Positions 7,126 through 10,239 of a DNA stretch of 10,239 nt are shown here, one piece after another. Below the pieces are notes generated by a model. It saw nothing but the letters and a program-made list of their open reading frames with translations. It did not search any database and was not told the DNA's origin. Source of the DNA: Phenylobacterium sp. GTDB lineage: Bacteria; Pseudomonadota; Alphaproteobacteria; Caulobacterales; Caulobacteraceae. The translations under genes and the position numbers were made by a program. The stretch's first letter is position 1; each line of letters opens with the position of its first letter. The DNA is taken from assembly GCA_028291285.1 (NCBI GenBank), contig JAQGIJ010000520.1, positions 1 through 10,239 on the forward strand. Direction: 5' to 3'.

Positions 7126-8396
7126 CAGTGCAGCCGGTCCTGAATTTTGTACCAGGCGCCGACGAACGGCAGGAACCAGGGCGGGCCGAAATGGCCGGGA
7201 ACGGCGGGCCAGTCGAGATCGCGCCAGGGATTGGCCTGCGGCGTCCCGTTCATGACCTGCGCCATCGCCTGGCCGGTGCGCACCGACATCTGCACGCCGT
7301 GGCCGCTGTAGCCCATGGCGTAGAACAGGCCGTCGTGCTCGCCCGCGCGCGGCAGCCGGTCGGCGGTCATGTCCACCAGCCCGCCCCAGCAGTAGTCGAG
7401 GCGCACCTTGGCCAGCTCCGGGAACACCTCGGCCAGCGTGGCGCGCAGCACCTCGCCGCTCTTGGCGTCGGAGGTCGGGTTGGACATGGCGAAGCGCGCC
7501 CGGCCGCCGAACAGCAGCCGGCCGTCGGGCGTGGGGCGGAAGTAGTTGCCGATGTTCTTGCTGGTGACGTAGTTGCGCCGTCGCGGGATCAGGCGGTCGA
7601 GCACGTCGGCGCCCAGCGGCTCGGTCACCACGATGAAGCTGCCCACCGGCACGATCCGGCGGCGGAACCAGCCGAACGGCGTCGTCGCGCCGGTGGCCAG
7701 CAGCACCTGCCCCGCCTCGACGGCGCCGCGCGGGGTGACCAGCCGCCGGCGTGCGCCCGCCAGCGTCTCGATCCGCGTCACCGGCGCGTTCTCGTAGACC
7801 TTCACGCCCTCGCGGGCCGCGGCCTCCGCCAGGCCGACGCCGAACCGGCCGACGTGCAGCTGGGCGCTGCGGGTCTGGACCATGGCGCCGTGGAAGGCCG
7901 CCGAGCCCACCTCTTCGCCCATCCGCTCCGGCGGGACGAGCTCGAGGTCCGGGTCGACCTCGGCGCGCAGCAGCTCATAGGCCTTGGCGATCTTGGCGAA
8001 ATGCTCGGGCTTGGCGGCCAGCTTGATCCGGCCGGGCCGGTGGAAGTCGCAGTCGATGGCCTCGTCACGCACGAGCGCCTCCACCGCGTCGACCGCCAGC
8101 ACGTGCTCGCGGTAGTAGGCCTTCGCCCGCTCGGCCCCGAGCCGCGCGGCCAGGCTGGCGTAATCGTGCGCCAGGCCGTTGTTGCACTGGCCGCCGTTGC
8201 GGCCCGAGGCCTGTCCAGCGACCCGGCCAGCCTCCAGCACCACCACCGAGGCGCCGCGCTGGGCCAGAGCCAGGGCCGCGGAGAGCCCGGTGAACCCTGC
8301 GCCGACGACCACCGCGTCGGCCCGGCCGGCGACCGCGTCCGCCTGGCCCGCGCCGAAGGCGGGCGCCGTCTCGAGCCAGTAGGAGGCGAGCTTCAC
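7125..8396 (-). CDS. FAD-dependent oxidoreductase, PuuB/OrdL-like amine or amino-acid oxidase (DAO family)
   Basis: 423 aa with the start chosen here. The Rossmann fold shows AVVVGAGFTG (GxGxxG at 32-37) and Glu55 (VVVLE), then QASGRNGGQ (62-70), the FAD-contacting block seen in gamma-glutamylputrescine oxidoreductase (PuuB) and OrdL relatives. The C-terminal MGYSGHGVQMS (361-371) is the matching late FAD motif. The family oxidises secondary or primary amines and amino acids to imines or aldehydes. Position between the HAD gene and the ABC transporter suggests it acts on the imported compound or a product of it. The start is uncertain: GTG at 8396-8394 gives MKLASYW..., which as I recall is how homologues begin, and leaves a 13-bp gap to the upstream stop. 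A TTG at 8423-8421 would add nine residues and overlap the HAD gene by 14 bp. Neither has a strong Shine-Dalgarno. Exact substrate unknown. Confidence 0.9.
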   Translation of the reverse strand: MKLASYWLETAPAFGAGQADAVAGRADAVVVGAGFTGLSAALALAQRGASVVVLEAGRVAGQASGRNGGQCNNGLAHDYASLAARLGAERAKAYYREHVLAVDAVEALVRDEAIDCDFHRPGRIKLAAKPEHFAKIAKAYELLRAEVDPDLELVPPERMGEEVGSAAFHGAMVQTRSAQLHVGRFGVGLAEAAAREGVKVYENAPVTRIETLAGARRRLVTPRGAVEAGQVLLATGATTPFGWFRRRIVPVGSFIVVTEPLGADVLDRLIPRRRNYVTSKNIGNYFRPTPDGRLLFGGRARFAMSNPTSDAKSGEVLRATLAEVFPELAKVRLDYCWGGLVDMTADRLPRAGEHDGLFYAMGYSGHGVQMSVRTGQAMAQVMNGTPQANPWRDLDWPAVPGHFGPPWFLPFVGAWYKIQDRLH

Positions 8397-8409
8397 CGGG
8401 CGTTCGCGA

Positions 8410-9078
8410 TCAGAGGCCGACAAGCGCCGGAAGGCCGCCGATGTCGTCGATCTCGTGGGTGACGTAGCCCTCGCAGCGCGGCTCGTGACCCCGCTTCACC
8501 CAGACCCTGGCGCCCATGCCGAGATCGCGCGCCGACATCTGGTCGTACCGGAAGCTGGACGACACGTGCATGATCTCCTCCGGCGGGCAGCCGAGCTGGT
8601 CGAGCATGTACTCGAAGGCCTGCAGCCGCGGCTTGTAGGCCTGCGCGTCCTGGGCGGTGAATACGTGGGCGAAGGGCGCGCCCAGCATGGCCACGTTCTT
8701 GGGGATCTGGTCGTTCGAGGCGTTCGACAGGATCACCAGCGGGATCTCCTTGGCGATCCGCGTCAGGGGCTCGGGAACGTCCGGGTGCGGCCCCCAGGTG
8801 GGCACCGCCTCGTAGATCCTGCGAGCCTCGTCCTCACGGAACTCGACGCCCCACTTGCTGCACACGCGCGAGACGGAATTGCGGATCACGTCCGAATAGG
8901 GCTTCCACGCGCCCAGCACCTCGTCCAGCCGATAGGCGGCGAAGTCCTTGACGAACCGCTCCATCCTGTCCGCCGCAATGCGGTCCGGGAACATCTCGCG
9001 GGCCATGTCGGCCATGCGGAACCGGGTCAGGGTTCCGTAGCAGTCGAAGGTGATGAACTTCGGCCTGAAGGTGCTCAT
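8410..9078 (-). CDS. HAD-superfamily hydrolase, annotated type: haloacid dehalogenase type II
   Basis: 222 aa, about the length of L-2-haloacid dehalogenases. Motif I is FDCYGTL with nucleophile D12, and position +2 is Tyr14 rather than the Asp of HAD phosphatases, which marks the dehalogenase-like branch. Motif II is VILSNAS (S118, N119), motif III is K149 in AYKP, and motif IV lies in HVSSSFRYDQMSARDLG (about 171-187, D179). Against the L-2-haloacid dehalogenase active site as I recall it, the Tyr six residues after the motif III Lys is Phe155, and the Asn after the paired serines of motif IV is not in place. Dehalogenation is therefore doubtful; hydrolysis of another small acid is possible. 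It is the first gene after the 180-bp gap, so it probably heads the operon. ATG 9078-9076; upstream only a weak GGA about 10 nt away is seen. Confidence 0.88.
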   Translation of the reverse strand: MSTFRPKFITFDCYGTLTRFRMADMAREMFPDRIAADRMERFVKDFAAYRLDEVLGAWKPYSDVIRNSVSRVCSKWGVEFREDEARRIYEAVPTWGPHPDVPEPLTRIAKEIPLVILSNASNDQIPKNVAMLGAPFAHVFTAQDAQAYKPRLQAFEYMLDQLGCPPEEIMHVSSSFRYDQMSARDLGMGARVWVKRGHEPRCEGYVTHEIDDIGGLPALVGL

Positions 9079-9108
9079 GGGCGATTTTTCCAGCTCTCGG
9101 ACTTAAGA

Positions 9109-9123
9109 GGTGTCGACATCACC
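9109..9123. promoter_or_regulatory. Possible operator: palindromic patch
   Basis: The 15 bases have inverted ends GGTG...CACC, and within them TGTCGACA (9111-9118) is a perfect 8-bp palindrome. It lies 31-45 bp before the start codon of the HAD gene, where a repressor or activator site could be. Short palindromes arise by chance in GC-rich DNA, so this is only a candidate. Confidence 0.15.
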
Positions 9124-9238
9124 GCACGCGCGCCGGCTCGGCGGATGCGGTGGGTGCGATTAGCTCACGCGGCCCCCGACAGATCACCCCGATTGGCCTC
9201 GAAGACGGCGCACAAAAAGCGTTTCTCGGCAGAACAAT

Positions 9239-9253
9239 CGGCACAGCTTGCCG
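9239..9253 (-). terminator. Weak hairpin after the GhrA-type gene
   Basis: On the minus strand, six bases after the GhrA-type stop codon, CGGCA and TGCCG pair as a perfect 5-bp stem around a 5-nt loop. It is followed by only a loose T-rich stretch (ATTGTTCT). The stem is short and there is no true U-tract, so intrinsic termination is possible but not strong. Confidence 0.2.
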
Positions 9254-9258
9254 CGGCT

Positions 9259-10185
9259 TCAGTAGCCCCGATCGCGCGTGACCAGCCCGTACATCGGCTG
9301 GCCGGCCTCGTGCCGGCGGATGTTCGCCAGCACCACCTGGGCGGCGCTTTCCGGATGGGTCATGGCCGCGACATGCGGCGTCAGCAGGATTTTCGGGTGG
9401 GAGAAGAAGGGGTGGTCGGGCGGCGGCGGCTCCTGGCCCAGCACGTCGAGCACGGCGGCCGAGACCTGGCCGCGCTCCAGCGCCGCCAGAAGGTCGGCCT
9501 CGACCAGGTGCCCGCCCCGGCCGACGTTCACCAGCCCGGCGCCTGCGGGCAGTTGTGCGAGCGTTTCGCGGCACAGAATGCCGCGGGTCTGCGCCGTCAG
9601 CGGCAGCAAGCAGATTAGGATATCGCACTGGCCGAGAAAGGCCGGCAGTCCGCCGTCCCCCGCGAAGCACTGGACGCCTTCGATCAGGCGCTCCGACCGG
9701 CTCCAGCCCAGCAGCGGAAAGCCGAACGGCGCCAGCGCCTGCAGCACCGCTTGGCCGAGTTCGCCCAGGCCCATGACGCCGATGCGCCGCCGCGCCGCCG
9801 GGATGGACCGGATGGGCCGCCAATCCGCCGCCCGCTGCGCCGCCAGGTAGTCGGGCAGGGCCCGGTGCAGGGCGAGCGCAGCCATCACGGCATACTCGAC
9901 CATGCCGGTGATGATCCCCGGATCGATCAGCCGCACCAGCGAGACGCGGGGCGGCAGGCTCGCCAGGTCGAACTGGTCGACGCCAGCGCCCGTCGAGAAC
10001 AGCACCTCCAGGTCGGGCAGGGTCGCGATGACGTCCGGCGGGGCCTGCCAGGCGGCCAGGTAGCGGATGTCCTCAGGCTCGCCGACGTCCGGCCACAGGC
10101 GGAAGTCGATCTCCGGCGCAAGGCTGGCGAACAGCGCCTGCCATTCCAGACCGCGGCTGCGGTCGGCCTTGTAGAGCACGCTCAT
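9259..10185 (-). CDS. ghrA: Glyoxylate/hydroxypyruvate reductase A-like, D-isomer specific 2-hydroxyacid dehydrogenase
   Basis: 308 aa; E. coli GhrA is 312. The NAD(P)-binding fold shows GVMGLGELG (GxGxxG at 139-144). The catalytic triad of the family is in place: Arg223 (NVGRGG), Glu252 (GQEPPPP) and His271 (TPHVAAMT). STGAGVDQ (64-71), GWSRS (160-164), QCFAGDGGLPAFLGQCDILI and the C-terminal DRGY also match the GhrA subgroup closely from memory. The expected reaction is NAD(P)H-dependent reduction of glyoxylate to glycolate or hydroxypyruvate to glycerate in the cytoplasm. The start is ATG 10185-10183, five bases after a GAGG; an in-frame GTG at 10203 would add six residues but has no advantage. 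The ATG overlaps the stop of the upstream gene (ATGA), so it is coupled to that gene. It could serve the downstream cluster by clearing glyoxylate, but a separate unit is equally likely. Confidence 0.93.
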   Translation of the reverse strand: MSVLYKADRSRGLEWQALFASLAPEIDFRLWPDVGEPEDIRYLAAWQAPPDVIATLPDLEVLFSTGAGVDQFDLASLPPRVSLVRLIDPGIITGMVEYAVMAALALHRALPDYLAAQRAADWRPIRSIPAARRRIGVMGLGELGQAVLQALAPFGFPLLGWSRSERLIEGVQCFAGDGGLPAFLGQCDILICLLPLTAQTRGILCRETLAQLPAGAGLVNVGRGGHLVEADLLAALERGQVSAAVLDVLGQEPPPPDHPFFSHPKILLTPHVAAMTHPESAAQVVLANIRRHEAGQPMYGLVTRDRGY

Positions 10186-10239
10186 GATCGCCTCAGCAGC
10201 CACATCAGGGGCCCGGTCACGGCCAGGGCGGCGAGGCCC
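10182..10239 (-). CDS. C-terminal end of a membrane protein, possibly PepSY-associated TM family (partial)
   Basis: Only the last 18 codons and the stop are inside the window, too short to be noticed by ordinary length cut-offs. They read GLAALAVTGPLMWLLRRS then TGA. This is one hydrophobic helix ending in two arginines and a serine, with the sequence order helix-TG-x-x-x-W-x-x-RR that is common at the end of PepSY-associated transmembrane proteins (iron-regulated or reductase-linked membrane proteins). The stop codon overlaps the ATG of the GhrA-type gene in ATGA, exactly as most real junctions in this window do, which supports this frame. The family assignment rests on very few residues and could be another inner-membrane protein. 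Confidence 0.5.
   Translation of the reverse strand, partial: GLAALAVTGPLMWLLRRS
10191..10194 (-). promoter_or_regulatory. Ribosome binding site deciding the GhrA-type start
   Basis: GAGG on the minus strand, 5 nt before the ATG at 10185-10183 and within the last codons of the preceding gene. It favours this ATG over the in-frame GTG at 10203. Confidence 0.5.

Larger units (their letters stand above)
9079..9258. other. 180-bp intergenic region, probable operon promoter region
   Basis: No open frame here looks like a gene. It is the only non-coding gap of any size in the window and precedes the nine-gene-like run that ends at position 1, so a promoter reading towards lower coordinates is expected. 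I found no convincing -35/-10 pair. AT-richer patches sit at 9083-9090 and 9212-9217. It holds a short hairpin after the upstream stop (9239-9253) and a palindromic patch near the downstream gene (9109-9123). Confidence 0.5.

Noticed and set aside
5443..7143. Long plus-strand open frame opposite the solute-binding protein gene
   Set aside because: Antisense shadow, with composition dominated by Val, Gly, Arg and Ala and no recognisable motif; the minus-strand family 5 protein is unambiguous.
7128..8462. Long plus-strand open frame opposite the PuuB-like gene
   Set aside because: Mirror of a clear FAD-binding protein; low-complexity His/Arg/Ala-rich translation and no family motif.
9239..9252. 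Sigma-54-like element on the plus strand (GGCAC...TTGCC)
   Set aside because: Spacing between GG and GC is 8 instead of 10 bases, and it would drive transcription into the 3' end of the oppositely oriented GhrA-type gene.
9119..9823. Minus-strand open frame crossing the intergenic gap into the GhrA-type gene in another frame
   Set aside because: Overlaps most of a well-supported dehydrogenase gene out of frame and has no recognisable domain.
1..10239. Defence system, CRISPR array, prophage or insertion sequence
   Set aside because: No spaced direct repeats, transposase, integrase, terminal inverted repeats or nuclease/toxin motifs were found; gene content is metabolic and transport throughout with uniform base composition.

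Overview
This is a GC-rich window (roughly 70% by eye) in which every credible gene lies on the minus strand, so transcription runs from high to low coordinates. The dense GC-ending codon use, tightly overlapping genes, Tat-exported solute-binding protein and gene families suggest an alphaproteobacterium, possibly of the Caulobacter/Phenylobacterium type. That placement is inference. There is no rRNA, tRNA, CRISPR array, insertion sequence or phage gene.

Layout, read 5'->3' on the minus strand. (a) 10239-9259: the last 18 codons of a gene whose hydrophobic tail resembles PepSY-associated membrane proteins, overlapping by 4 bp a complete GhrA-type glyoxylate/hydroxypyruvate reductase. (b) 9258-9079: a 180-bp gap, the only sizeable non-coding stretch and the most likely place for the promoter of what follows. 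(c) 9078-1: one very compact gene series, still running at the window edge. Its order is a HAD-family 'haloacid dehalogenase type II' protein, a PuuB/OrdL-like FAD amine oxidoreductase, a Tat-exported peptide/opine-type ABC solute-binding protein, two permeases, a fused double ATPase, and three subunits of an HcnABC / opine-oxidase-type flavin-iron-sulfur dehydrogenase. These three are a 103-aa [2Fe-2S] protein, a 458-aa FAD/NAD-fold subunit with a BFD-like Fe-S domain, and a DAO-family subunit cut by the window edge. Junctions are overlaps of 1, 4 or 22 bp or gaps of 4 or 13 bp, so the series looks like one translationally coupled operon.

Working model (inference): the ABC transporter imports an amino-acid-derived compound such as an opine, N-substituted amino acid, imino acid or short peptide. 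The PuuB-like oxidoreductase and the heterotrimeric dehydrogenase then oxidise C-N bonds in it or its products, the latter passing electrons through Fe-S clusters probably to the respiratory chain. The HAD protein would carry out a hydrolytic step. The substrate cannot be read from the sequence. The HAD protein lacks some residues expected of a true L-2-haloacid dehalogenase, so its label should not be taken literally. No dedicated regulator, aldehyde dehydrogenase or RidA-type enamine/imine deaminase is visible here; these may lie beyond either edge.
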